Shown: positions 35,934 through 44,183, counted from the first letter of the stretch. The stretch is DNA of 64,000 nt from Bacillota bacterium (GCA_030526045.1 JAUNDN010000001.1:15073-79072), one strand, 5' to 3'. Notes: generated from the letters alone by a model not told the origin. Made by a program: numbers and translations.

Positions 35934-35960
35934 CAGGAGGCTGAGGTATACAGCCTCCTG
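35934..35960 (-). terminator. Intergenic hairpin between binding-protein gene and lacI
   Basis: A perfect 10-bp GC-rich stem, CAGGAGGCTG (35934-35943) with CAGCCTCCTG (35951-35960), and a seven-base loop. The minus-strand tail (TATTAAG) is poor in T, so it may be a leaky terminator or an mRNA-stabilising 3' hairpin. Either would raise binding-protein mRNA above lacI and GH2 mRNA. Confidence 0.6.
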
Positions 35961-35982
35961 CATTGATATAAATCCATTAGCC

Positions 35983-37626
35983 TTATCTTGTTGCGTACCA
36001 AGCTTCATACTGAGCATAGAACTCATCATATACATTCTGAAGTCCTGCATCGTAACACTTCTGAATCATTTCATCCAAAGTAGCATCTACATCGTCTACC
36101 AGACCAAGTTCGATCATGGGAACATAATCCTGTAAAACAGTATCTACTGCATTCAGATAAGATTTTACATTAGCATCATCAAATACAAAAGTAATTGTTG
36201 GATTGGAAGTTACACGTTCTTCCCATGCATCACTCATTGCTTTTTCACGTTCAGGAGCCCCTGCTTCTGACAGGTTGCCATTCTTTACTGCCCAAGATGC
36301 AGAAACAGTGAAAGGAGCAAAATCACCGGATTTATCAGTTTTTGTATATTCATCATTTCCATCGATTGTATAATGTACACCTTCCTGACCAAGACAAATC
36401 AGTCTGTTCATAGCAGTGTCACATTTAATCATATCAAGAACCATCGCTGCACGTTCAGGATTCTTAGAAGAAGCTGTGATAGCCATATCATTATTAGAAT
36501 ATGCTTCACATCCTACCAAATGATCTGTTGTCAAATCGTAAGCTGCACACCTTACGCCGTCTGTCTGTTCTGCCTGTTTCATGTATGTGAATACAGAACC
36601 ATTCCAAGCAATTGATGCGCCCTGAAGAGCACCGAATGCATCATCATCAGTAACTGTGTTTGTTAATGCGCTACGGCTCCAGCATCCCGCATCAGCCATT
36701 TCTTTCATATCTTTTGCATATTCTCTGAAAGGAGCGTATTCATAAGCCAGTTTGATATCTTCTTTTTTCGGAAGTTCTCCCTTATACTCGTAGATAAAGT
36801 CTGTATAGTTGGAATCAAGTGCTAAAAATGTATCTGTCTGCTGACGATATACATCCCATAATTCGTTGTTGTCTCCGGCAGATGCCATAGCGTAAATACC
36901 GCTTTCAGGAGTTTCTTTTTCAGCAATTGTAAGCATGTACTGCTTGTAGTCTTCCCAATTCTTCAATTCTGTCATGCCATATTTTTCCATCAGATCCTGA
37001 CGAACTGCAACGATCTTGCCCATAGGCTGTGCTGTATTACTTGGAACAGCAATTGTCTTACCTGCAAGCGTTGTTTCGTCCCAGCTTTCTTCTGCCTGAT
37101 ATTTTGCTGTAAGAGGCATATATTTGCTTACAAAATCTGTGCTAAGTTCATAGAAGGAACCCTTTGCTGCTTCTGTATACATATAGCACCAAGGAGCTGT
37201 AAAGATAATATCGATATCAGCGCCACCTGCCAGGTTCAAACTGTACATTGTCTGATAATCAGACCAGCTCATAAAGGTTACAGCCAAAGTTGTGTTGAAT
37301 GGTTCCAAAATGGAATTCATCTCTGCAAGAACAGCATCCCAATCATTTGGTGTATCACCAATCAAATACATATTTACGGTATAAGGTTTGCTCAAATCTG
37401 TATCAGCATACATTTCAGGGGTTGCTTTGATTATGTTTCCCTTGATGGTATCAGGTAAATCTGCAAAAGCATCTCCTGTAGGTGCCACTACCTCTGCTGT
37501 CTCAGTTGTCTCTGTAGCTGTTGTTGTAGTTGTGTTTTCAGTAGATGCAGTATTTCCGCCACATCCCACAAGCGTTGACACTGCCATGGCAGCTACCAAC
37601 ATAATAGATAGTACTTTTCTTTTCAT
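35983..37626 (-). CDS. Galactan-locus ABC transporter substrate-binding lipoprotein
   Basis: The 547-residue protein has a lipoprotein signal ending LVGC (Cys ~22), a Thr-rich linker (~25-45) and a large extracellular binding fold of the LipO/YtcQ type. It should capture an oligosaccharide at the cell surface and pass it to the two permeases upstream. AAAGGAGG precedes the ATG. A 138-base gap separates it from the permease gene, with no clear terminator. Ligand assignment to beta-1,4-galacto-oligosaccharides is inferred from GH53 and GH2 nearby. Confidence 0.88.
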   Translation of the reverse strand: MKRKVLSIMLVAAMAVSTLVGCGGNTASTENTTTTTATETTETAEVVAPTGDAFADLPDTIKGNIIKATPEMYADTDLSKPYTVNMYLIGDTPNDWDAVLAEMNSILEPFNTTLAVTFMSWSDYQTMYSLNLAGGADIDIIFTAPWCYMYTEAAKGSFYELSTDFVSKYMPLTAKYQAEESWDETTLAGKTIAVPSNTAQPMGKIVAVRQDLMEKYGMTELKNWEDYKQYMLTIAEKETPESGIYAMASAGDNNELWDVYRQQTDTFLALDSNYTDFIYEYKGELPKKEDIKLAYEYAPFREYAKDMKEMADAGCWSRSALTNTVTDDDAFGALQGASIAWNGSVFTYMKQAEQTDGVRCAAYDLTTDHLVGCEAYSNNDMAITASSKNPERAAMVLDMIKCDTAMNRLICLGQEGVHYTIDGNDEYTKTDKSGDFAPFTVSASWAVKNGNLSEAGAPEREKAMSDAWEERVTSNPTITFVFDDANVKSYLNAVDTVLQDYVPMIELGLVDDVDATLDEMIQKCYDAGLQNVYDEFYAQYEAWYATR

Positions 37627-37764
37627 GAATAAATCCTCCTTTTGCCGGGCTACTTTAGACCCACATTTTTTACACTATCTTTTGATCACAAGCTTTTCAC
37701 TTATGATTAATTTACAAATGAATCATTCTGTATTTTCTTACTCCTCGAAAATACGATTTATACC

Positions 37765-38688
37765 TTATCCCTTTACCGCGCCAATTGTAAGTCCTTTTAC
37801 AAAATAACGCTGGACAAACGGGTAAAGCAGAACAATTGGTCCTGTTGCTATCACAGTCATAGCCATCTTCATACTCTCTAACGGAACAGAAGGTAACGCT
37901 ATACCTGATTTCTCAGCGACGATTTTCAGTGCCTCGGCACTTCCCAAAATTCTCTGGAGATAATACTGTAGATTGAACATATCTTCGTTCGTGATATAGA
38001 GCATACAGTTATACCAGTCATTCCAGTAAGCCAATGCCGCAAACAGACCCAGCGTCGCCACCAAAGGTTTACTAAGTGGTAAGATCAATTTGAAAAAAAT
38101 CACAAAATCGTTTGCACCGTCTATCTTTGCGGATTCTGTAATGGCAGCAGGAATGCCACTCATAAAACTTTTTGCGATAATCATATTCCAAACAGAAAAC
38201 ATCAATGGCAGAATCAAGCCCATGTAGCTGTTCTTCATATTCAGGTAACGGACACACATAATGTACCAGGGAACCAGTCCACCATTAAACAGGGTTGTGA
38301 AAAAGAAGAAAAACGAAAACTTATTTCTCCATGGGAAGTCTTTTCTAGACAATACATATCCTGTCATTGTGGAAAGCATGATGGAAAAGAATGTTCCCAC
38401 CAAAGTGACACCAATGGTGTTCCCATATGCTTTTAAAATACTTACCGGGTTCTTTAAACAGAGTTTATAAGCTTCTATACTGAAATCCTTGAAATACAGT
38501 GGATAGCCATTTCGGATCAGAGTGGCCTCATCTGTAAAAGAAGCAACGATAATCAGGTAAAAGGGAAGGACACAGAGCAAAGCAAATAAGCCAATTAACA
38601 GATATCCGATAATCTGAATGATATGATCATCCATGCCCATTACGCGCCTGCCACCAGACATTTCTTCCTCATTCGTATTCTTAGACAT
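37765..38688 (-). CDS. ABC transporter permease, LplC/YtcP type
   Basis: A 307-residue inner-membrane permease with about six helices and the EAA-like loop ESAKIDGANDFVIFFKLILP. It ends with VQRYFVKGLTIGAVKG, the typical ending of this subfamily. It pairs with the LplB-type permease 15 bases upstream. No ATPase gene lies in the locus; the MsmX-type ATPase at 7.9-9.0 kb is a candidate partner. Confidence 0.9.
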   Translation of the reverse strand: MSKNTNEEEMSGGRRVMGMDDHIIQIIGYLLIGLFALLCVLPFYLIIVASFTDEATLIRNGYPLYFKDFSIEAYKLCLKNPVSILKAYGNTIGVTLVGTFFSIMLSTMTGYVLSRKDFPWRNKFSFFFFFTTLFNGGLVPWYIMCVRYLNMKNSYMGLILPLMFSVWNMIIAKSFMSGIPAAITESAKIDGANDFVIFFKLILPLSKPLVATLGLFAALAYWNDWYNCMLYITNEDMFNLQYYLQRILGSAEALKIVAEKSGIALPSVPLESMKMAMTVIATGPIVLLYPFVQRYFVKGLTIGAVKG

Positions 38689-38703
38689 TTGTATCCCCCC
38701 TTC

Positions 38704-39651
38704 CTAATAAAGCGCATAATCCGGATCATATTTCTTCACCAGATAGTTACATACATTGATAGTAATGAAACATAAAATGGATTGGTACAGGCCTGCGGCA
38801 GCAGATACACCGATATCACCATTGGTAATCAACAATCTGAATACATAAGTATCAATAACATCGGTAACCGGTTGCAACAACGCACTGGATTTTACAGTCT
38901 GATAGAACAATCCGAAATCGCCTCTAAAGATATTACCGATTGCTAAAAGAACCATAATCATCATAGTCGGCATTAAGGATGGAATCGTGATATAGCGAAT
39001 TTTCTGCCAAGCACTTGCCCCATCAATACTAGCTGCTTCAAACATTTCCTGATCCAGACTGGTGATAGAAGCCAAATATACAACAGAACCATATCCGGTT
39101 CCCTTCCATACCTTTAAGAAAATCAGTACTGCCGGCCATGCACCCGGTGTATTATACAGATCAAAAGCTGATACGCCGAAGGTAGTCATCACATGATTGA
39201 CAATGCCTCTTTCAAAGTTAAATACATTGTACATAATTGCTCCGGCCACAACCCAGCTGATGAAATACGGAAGAAACATCATTGTCTGTGCTATCTTTTT
39301 AAAATACTTATTGAGAAGCTCGTTTATCAAAATAGCGCTTCCCATTTCAAAGACAACACCAAGCGCAATGAATGCGATGTTGTAAAGTAAAGTATTTCTG
39401 GTAACCTGCCCAAGTTTACCGGCAATCAGTAAGGCTTTGAAGTTGTTCAGTCCACACCATGGGGATTTGTAAATTCCGCCTGCATATTGAAAATTCTTAA
39501 ACGCAAGGACAATACCTGTCATTGGTGCGTACGAAAAAATAAGAACATAAATGATTGCAGGAGCCAACATCAGCAACAGCATCCAATGTTTCTTCATAGT
39601 TTTAAATACGGATGGTTTCTTATATATGGTCTCCTTTTTCGTTCTGGCCAC
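38704..39651 (-). CDS. ABC transporter permease, LplB/YtcP partner type
   Basis: This permease of 315 residues has six predicted helices and the EAA-like loop EAASIDGASAWQKIRYITIP. The N-terminus is set by a GTG at 39651 with AAAGGAG eight bases before it. The in-frame ATG at 39669 has no ribosome site, and the frame extending to 39795 would begin upstream of the promoter. It is the first importer gene after a near-consensus promoter with candidate operators on both sides. Confidence 0.88.
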   Translation of the reverse strand: MARTKKETIYKKPSVFKTMKKHWMLLLMLAPAIIYVLIFSYAPMTGIVLAFKNFQYAGGIYKSPWCGLNNFKALLIAGKLGQVTRNTLLYNIAFIALGVVFEMGSAILINELLNKYFKKIAQTMMFLPYFISWVVAGAIMYNVFNFERGIVNHVMTTFGVSAFDLYNTPGAWPAVLIFLKVWKGTGYGSVVYLASITSLDQEMFEAASIDGASAWQKIRYITIPSLMPTMMIMVLLAIGNIFRGDFGLFYQTVKSSALLQPVTDVIDTYVFRLLITNGDIGVSAAAGLYQSILCFITINVCNYLVKKYDPDYALY

Positions 39652-39675
39652 TTTAGCTTCTCCTTTCATCGACAA

Positions 39676-39697
39676 GTTGCGCATCTTGTTGCGCGTT
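39676..39697. promoter_or_regulatory. Downstream operator-like repeats of the importer promoter
   Basis: GTTGCGCATC (39676-39685) and GTTGCGCGTT (39688-39697) are imperfect copies of the GTTGCGCAAC palindrome, about 30-55 bases into the transcript. The first has one mismatch; the second is a good half-site only. Confidence 0.5.
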
Positions 39698-39735
39698 TTG
39701 TTTTTGTCACATATGTTCAATTTAACTATATTAAT

Positions 39736-39764
39736 ATTATAAATAGGGCAGCTTTTATAGTCAA
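39736..39764 (-). promoter_or_regulatory. Promoter of the galactan importer operon
   Basis: Minus strand TTGACT (39759-39764), a 17-base spacer and a perfect TATAAT (39736-39741). Operator-like sequences lie on both sides. Confidence 0.8.
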
Positions 39765-39825
39765 TGCACATATATCCCAAAGTATTTTCTCTCATTTTGC
39801 AAAAACACTATCCAAAGCGTAAAAG

Positions 39826-39862
39826 AAGTTGCGCAACATACTTCATTTTCGTTGCGCAACTT
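39826..39862. promoter_or_regulatory. Upstream operator pair (GTTGCGCAAC twice); may also act as GH53 terminator
   Basis: Perfect palindromes occupy 39828-39837 and 39851-39860, 23 bp centre to centre, with a central CG as in LacI-family operators. They lie about 100-130 bases before the importer start point. In RNA the two copies could also pair into a 12-bp stem (AAGTTGCGCAAC) followed by CTTTT, so they may end the GH53 transcript. Confidence 0.65.
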
Positions 39863-39899
39863 TCATTTTCATTTCACTCCGGCGAGTCTATTCCGTTTA

Positions 39900-40904
39900 T
39901 CATCGATAAGCTAGTAGAGCTTCATTAAATTGTAATGTATTTTCGTCTATCATCCTGCAGGCACCAAGTGAGTAAGCATCCGGCAACAGTTCTTCTCCCA
40001 CTTCCGGTTCCCAATAAAATACCCCTTTATCCTCCGTTTGAGGCAGTTCTTCAAGAACCTCCATAATGTCCTGCAACATGTTTTGGGCTAATTTTCCCTC
40101 GTTCTGGTCTTCCCCTGTTTCAACAATCATTACGGGCTTCCTGTATATGGAAACAATATGTTCCAAGGCTTCTTTCAACACCTTTTTATCATGCTTCCCA
40201 TATTCAGGCTTAAACAGCCGATACCAATAAGGGTAATAGGAAAAGCCAAAGATATCTGTCTTTCCTCCCAATTTTGTAAAAGTGGACAAAAAGCCATCTA
40301 ACCAATCCAGTATTGGAAGTCCTGAAAGATGGGTGATCACCTTTGTATTAGGAGATATCTCTTTCACAGCATCATAACCTGCATTTAGCAATTCCACCAA
40401 CTGCTCAGGGTTATCTCCAAAAGATCCCACTGGTCTTAAGATACCATTATTGATCTCATTCCCAACCTGTACCCAATCAGGCATAATTCCTTGCTCGCCA
40501 AGTTTCGTCATTACATCAATCGTATGTTGGGTTACCTTTTCTTTTAAGCCTTCAAAATCTTCATTCAACCAAGCTTCCGGGATATCCTGATATTCAGGAT
40601 CTGCGAAATGATCGCTATAGTGAATATCAATCATCAGAGACAAGCCTTCCGATTTTACACGTTTTGCCATCCTGACAACACTCTCTATATCACAGAATCC
40701 CAACATGCACCTTTCATTTTCCTTCTTGTTCCAATAAGCTTCTTCCGGCGGATTCACAAAGACACGAAGTCTGACTCCATTAACTCCCATTTCTTTCATG
40801 TATTTCAGAGGATCTACCTTCTCACCCTTTGCATCAACCCATGATACTTTTGTCGCTTCCAGTTGGGTTAACCATCCCAGATCAACTCCTTTTACCATAC
40901 CCAT
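39900..40904 (-). CDS. Glycoside hydrolase family 53, endo-beta-1,4-galactanase
   Basis: The 334-residue TIM-barrel enzyme has GH53 hallmarks: MVKGVDLGWL at the start, NGVRLRVFVNP near 50, acid/base Glu150 in QVGNEINNG and nucleophile Glu262 in MIVETGEDQ. GH53 cleaves beta-1,4-galactan, the side chain of pectic rhamnogalacturonan I. There is no signal peptide, so it probably acts on imported oligosaccharides in the cytoplasm, unlike many secreted galactanases. ATG 40904 lies nine bases after AGGAGG; the frame extends to 40928 but without a better site. Confidence 0.92.
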   Translation of the reverse strand: MGMVKGVDLGWLTQLEATKVSWVDAKGEKVDPLKYMKEMGVNGVRLRVFVNPPEEAYWNKKENERCMLGFCDIESVVRMAKRVKSEGLSLMIDIHYSDHFADPEYQDIPEAWLNEDFEGLKEKVTQHTIDVMTKLGEQGIMPDWVQVGNEINNGILRPVGSFGDNPEQLVELLNAGYDAVKEISPNTKVITHLSGLPILDWLDGFLSTFTKLGGKTDIFGFSYYPYWYRLFKPEYGKHDKKVLKEALEHIVSIYRKPVMIVETGEDQNEGKLAQNMLQDIMEVLEELPQTEDKGVFYWEPEVGEELLPDAYSLGACRMIDENTLQFNEALLAYR

Positions 40905-40943
40905 TGAAAAATACCTCCTGTTTCTCACACAATGTCATTTACC

Positions 40944-40964
40944 TGAGTGAAAACTCACATTATA
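40944..40964. promoter_or_regulatory. Possible GH53 -10 box and adjacent inverted repeat
   Basis: A perfect TATAAT lies on the minus strand at 40959-40964, with no good -35 box 16-18 bases upstream. TGAGT (40944-40948) and ACTCA (40953-40957) form an inverted repeat just downstream. An activator-dependent promoter is possible. The next ~230 bases, up to 41193, hold no gene I can support. Confidence 0.35.
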
Positions 40965-41193
40965 GACTTGCACTAAATCCTGCGGTCTAATGTCATTCCC
41001 TACAGTATATTTTCATCTTACCCAACCGCAAATTTGACGTCAATTCGCGTTGCCTCCAAATTTTTTCACGAATTATCCCATCAATTGAAACAAATAACAT
41101 AAAAAAGGAGCGCAACGAATGCAACACCAATGGCATTCTACTACACCCCTTCATCAATTCAATTATTCTATTAGAATCAGGTCAAAAAGAATC

Positions 41194-41343
41194 TTAGCAT
41201 CTGATTACTGCAAATGTTTTTGCTTTCACTGTAAAGTTGCCGGCAATATCTACGTTTTCTTCTTTCACTTTGCTTGGCTAAGGAAGGTTTTCAGGTTCCG
41301 CTCCATCTTCGGCTTCAGATAAAGCAAATAGATTTGAACCAAA
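41194..41343 (-). pseudogene. Decayed 3' end of an unidentified gene, perhaps a glycosidase
   Basis: One minus-strand frame reads as protein-like sequence broken by an in-frame TAG: FGSNLFALSEAEDGAEPENL, stop, then a stretch ending GNFTVKAKTFAVIRC and a TAA at 41194-41196. The AKTFAVIR ending recalls the C-termini of several glycoside hydrolases. No start, ribosome site or upstream half is visible, so this is a remnant if it is anything. The family suggestion is weak. Confidence 0.35.
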
Positions 41344-41401
41344 TCATATCCGGTTTCCATTGGCTATGACTATAATGGCTTCGAAAAACAAGCCAATCAT
41401 A

Positions 41402-41660
41402 TCACTGACTAACGTCGGTCATTTTCAAAAACAAACATTCTATTATTTTATCAATATTCCTTGTGCTTAAGGGCACGCTTCCTGATTCCATAGTTATGAT
41501 CAAATTATCGTCCAAAACAATGCCTTCATTTTTGTACTCTTCCAATTTCTTCAAACTGTATGAAATATAGTCAACATCGCCCATTTTCCCAAGATGCTCC
41601 CAATACTTTATTCTTCTCTCTCTCAAATTCAGGAATCAACATTCTTGTATTAGTATTCAT
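41402..41660 (-). pseudogene. Frameshifted small gene of unknown family
   Basis: An ATG at 41660, eight bases after GGAG, opens MNTNTRMLIPEFERE. Translation continues sensibly only in the neighbouring frame as KYWEHLGKMGDVDYIS and later IITMESGSVPLSTRNIDKII, ending at 41402. The switch falls in a GAGAGAGAGA run near 41613-41624, a typical slippage site. The joined product would be about 85 residues. It reminds me of C-terminal pieces of larger uncharacterised mobile-element or defence proteins, but I cannot name the family. Sequencing error is an alternative. Confidence 0.5.
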
Positions 41661-41785
41661 TGTATCTTCTCCTTCTAACACTGTCCGATACAAAATATTA
41701 CGGAATTTTTGTCTTTTATTGGATTCCCGCTACTTCAACGAGGTTCGAATACCTATATGTAGCGGATTTTGAATTAATTTTGATA

Positions 41786-41831
41786 TTTTCCGCAACAACG
41801 CACAAGCAAGCTTGTTCGTTATTGCGGAAAA
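41786..41831. repeat. 46-nt near-perfect inverted repeat (22-bp arms)
   Basis: Arms 41786-41807 and 41810-41831 are complementary at 20 of 22 positions with a two-base loop. The outer TTTTCCGCAA pairs with TTGCGGAAAA and the inner ACAAGC with GCTTGT. Neither flank has a T-run, so it is not an ordinary terminator for glgA. It may be a small repetitive element or the scar of a mobile element. Confidence 0.7.
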
Positions 41832-41970
41832 CACTTTTGAACTTTAGAACTATAGGAAAAAGAAACTCTTCTGGTAATTACCGTATATTAACTACTCTAA
41901 AACACTTTAGGCCATTAGATCAGCATACGCTAAGCAGATAACGAATGAATCTGTTAACACTCTTTCAGCC

Positions 41971-43416
41971 TTATCCGATCAGCCAGTCATACATCTCCTG
42001 ATATTTAGCTGCTGAAACACTCCATGAGAAATCCGCTGCCATTGCACGGTCGACAATCTTATTCCATTCACGCTTTCTGTCATAATAAATGCGCTCGGCA
42101 TAACGAATGGTCGCCAGCATCTCATGTGCATTGTAATTCACAAAGGAGAAGCCTGTTCCTGTACTCTCATACTCATTATATGGCTGAACCGTATCTTTTA
42201 AACCGCCTGTTTCCCTGACAATGGGAACCGTACCGTAGCGAAGGCTCATCAGCTGGCTGAGTCCGCAGGGTTCAAATAAGGAAGGCATCAGGAAGGCATC
42301 ACTTGCCGCATAGATCTTATGGGACAATGCCTCTGAATAATAAATATTTGCTGAAACCCTGTCATTATATTTCCAGTCAAAATGGCGGAACATATTTTCA
42401 TATCGTTCTTCACCGGTTCCAAGCACCACGATCTGCACATTGTCCTGACAGAGCTCGTCCATCATACGATCGATCAGATCAAAGCCCTTCTGATCTGTCA
42501 GTCTCGATACGATACCGATCATAAACTTCCTATCATCCTGGTCAAGTCCCAATTCCGCCTGAAGGGCACGTTTATTCTTAATCTTCTCCTTACGGAAATT
42601 TACTGCATTATAATGATGTTCAATATACTTATCTGTCTCCGGATTAAACTCATCATAATCAATACCGTTGACGATACCTCGAAGGTCGTTACTGCGGGCA
42701 CGTAAAAGCCCATCCAGCTGTTCTCCGTAAAATGCTGTTTTAATTTCATCTGCATATGTCTGACTTACAGTGGTAATTGCATCTGCATATACCAGACCAC
42801 CCTTTAACAGGTTTGCATCTTTAAACAACTCCAGCTTATCCGGTGTAAAGTAGTAATCAGGAAGTCCTGTAATATCCTTAACTTCTTTCACACTCCATTT
42901 ACCCTGAAATTTCAGGTTATGGATCGTCATAACAGACTTAATTCCCCTGTAGAATTCATTTCCCTGGAATCGTTCCTTCAGATAAACAGGGATTAGTCCG
43001 GTCTGCCAGTCATGGCAGTGGATCACATCAGGTCTGAAATCAATTACCGGGAGGATTGATAACGCTGCCTTGGAGAAAAAGGCAAACTTTTCGATCTCGT
43101 AAAGTGCATTATCGCTATAAGGCCTGAATCCGTTGAAAAACATTTCATTATCAATAAAATAGTATTTTACGCCATCCACTTCAGCATACATGATTCCTAC
43201 ATATTCATTCTTCCAATGAAAATCCATATAGAAATGATTCACATATGTCATTTTGTCTTTCATTTCCTGAGAAATACAGGTATACTTGGGAAGAATTACC
43301 CGGACATCAAAATATTGCTTGTCAATACATTTGGGAAGTGAACCTACTACGTCAGCAAGTCCTCCCGTCTTGATAAACGGAACGCCTTCTGATGCAACAA
43401 AAAGAATCTTTTTCAT
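41971..43416 (-). CDS. glgA: Glycogen synthase (ADP-glucose type)
   Basis: The 481-residue GT5 enzyme extends alpha-1,4-glucan from ADP-glucose. The N-terminal ADP-glucose site reads KTGGLADVVGSLP (~17-29), and the C-terminal GT-B half contains PSLFEPCGLSQLMSLRYG near 390. ATG 43416 follows GGAGGG; an in-frame TTG one codon upstream is not needed. No other glg genes lie beside it. A TTTAAT-17-TATAAT promoter candidate lies in the 120-base upstream gap, after the previous terminator. Confidence 0.95.
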   Translation of the reverse strand: MKKILFVASEGVPFIKTGGLADVVGSLPKCIDKQYFDVRVILPKYTCISQEMKDKMTYVNHFYMDFHWKNEYVGIMYAEVDGVKYYFIDNEMFFNGFRPYSDNALYEIEKFAFFSKAALSILPVIDFRPDVIHCHDWQTGLIPVYLKERFQGNEFYRGIKSVMTIHNLKFQGKWSVKEVKDITGLPDYYFTPDKLELFKDANLLKGGLVYADAITTVSQTYADEIKTAFYGEQLDGLLRARSNDLRGIVNGIDYDEFNPETDKYIEHHYNAVNFRKEKIKNKRALQAELGLDQDDRKFMIGIVSRLTDQKGFDLIDRMMDELCQDNVQIVVLGTGEERYENMFRHFDWKYNDRVSANIYYSEALSHKIYAASDAFLMPSLFEPCGLSQLMSLRYGTVPIVRETGGLKDTVQPYNEYESTGTGFSFVNYNAHEMLATIRYAERIYYDRKREWNKIVDRAMAADFSWSVSAAKYQEMYDWLIG

Positions 43417-43493
43417 CAAAACCCTCCAAACAAAATATAATATCTAATATTATACAACAACACATCATTCAATTAAAGAAGAATTTGTGAAAA

Positions 43494-43527
43494 AAAAGCT
43501 GACTTTTGTAAAATAAAGCCAGCTTTT
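43494..43527 (-). terminator. Terminator of the Spo0A-like gene
   Basis: Minus-strand arms AAAAGCTGGCTTT and AAAGTCAGCTTTT pair with one G-T wobble and are followed by eight T residues. Confidence 0.8.
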
Positions 43528-43537
43528 CTCGTGGAGT

Positions 43538-44056
43538 CTAACGGTACTGCATTCTGATCTTGTCTGCAATCAATGCAATAAACTCTGAATTCGTCGGTTT
43601 TCCTTTTCCCGTATTGATTGTGTAGCCAAACATTGCATCCAGCGTTTCCATTTTCCCCCGGTTCCAGGCCACCTCGATTGCATGTCTGATTGCTCTTTCC
43701 ACCCTGCTTGAGGTTGTCTGATATTTTCTTGCAATGGTAGGATACAATACCTTCGTTATGGAGCCCAGCATCTCAGAATCCTCCACCGACATCATAATCG
43801 CCTCCCGAAGATACTGATAACCCTTAATATGCGCCGGGACGCCAATCTCATGAATCATATCCGTAACATCTCTTTTGAGGTCAAAGCTCAGTGTTTTCGG
43901 TACCACTTCTGCTTCTTTCTCTGCGGTTCTTAATGTTTTTCTGCCGGAGGGCACTGTTATCATAATCTGGAATTCCCGCTCGGTATGTATCAGTTCTCCC
44001 AGAATCTTGTATACCTTTTCTGCATCTTTTGTCGTCGATAAATTCAGCTGTTCCAT
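43538..44056 (-). CDS. Spo0A effector-domain protein lacking a receiver domain
   Basis: Residues ~58-172 are a full Spo0A C-terminal DNA-binding domain ([67 protein letters not shown]). The N-terminal ~57 residues show no receiver fold, so there is no phosphorylatable Asp. The gene is not truncated: it has its own promoter, GGAGGG site and terminator. It holds the position near spoIVB where spo0A normally lies. It could bind 0A boxes constitutively, compete with a full Spo0A elsewhere, or be controlled by its short N-terminus. Confidence 0.88.
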   Translation of the reverse strand: MEQLNLSTTKDAEKVYKILGELIHTEREFQIMITVPSGRKTLRTAEKEAEVVPKTLSFDLKRDVTDMIHEIGVPAHIKGYQYLREAIMMSVEDSEMLGSITKVLYPTIARKYQTTSSRVERAIRHAIEVAWNRGKMETLDAMFGYTINTGKGKPTNSEFIALIADKIRMQYR

Positions 44057-44095
44057 GATTCATTCCCTCCATTTTCCAAAAATTGATACAAAGTT

Positions 44096-44124
44096 ATTAT
44101 AAGGAACATGAAATCCTGCTTCAA
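44096..44124 (-). promoter_or_regulatory. Promoter of the Spo0A-like gene
   Basis: Minus strand TTGAAG (44119-44124), 17-base spacer, TATAAT (44096-44101). It resembles a housekeeping promoter rather than sigma-H. Confidence 0.7.
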
Positions 44125-44183
44125 CTGTCATTCATCGCATATTTTTTTCATCAATCATTAGGTCTTTTGTAAAATCTTCCCGT

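Noticed and set aside
39652..39795. N-terminal extension of the LplB-type permease
   Set aside because: It would cover the promoter and operators, and a GTG with AAAGGAG at the right distance gives the normal N-terminus.
39828..39860. GTTGCGCAAC repeats read as a catabolite (CcpA) site or a CRISPR-like repeat
   Set aside because: The sequence lacks the cre pattern, and the four copies are short, unevenly spaced and partly imperfect. A LacI-family operator fits better.
41042..41118. Further GCGTTGC and GCGCAAC half-sites upstream of GH53
   Set aside because: Only short half-sites are present, not palindromes, at a level expected by chance.
41119..41322. 67-codon plus-strand frame with AAAGGAG eight bases before its ATG
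   Set aside because: The translation is rich in Phe, His, Cys and basic residues with no protein-like pattern, and it runs antisense to the decayed gene remnant. The ribosome site is probably chance.
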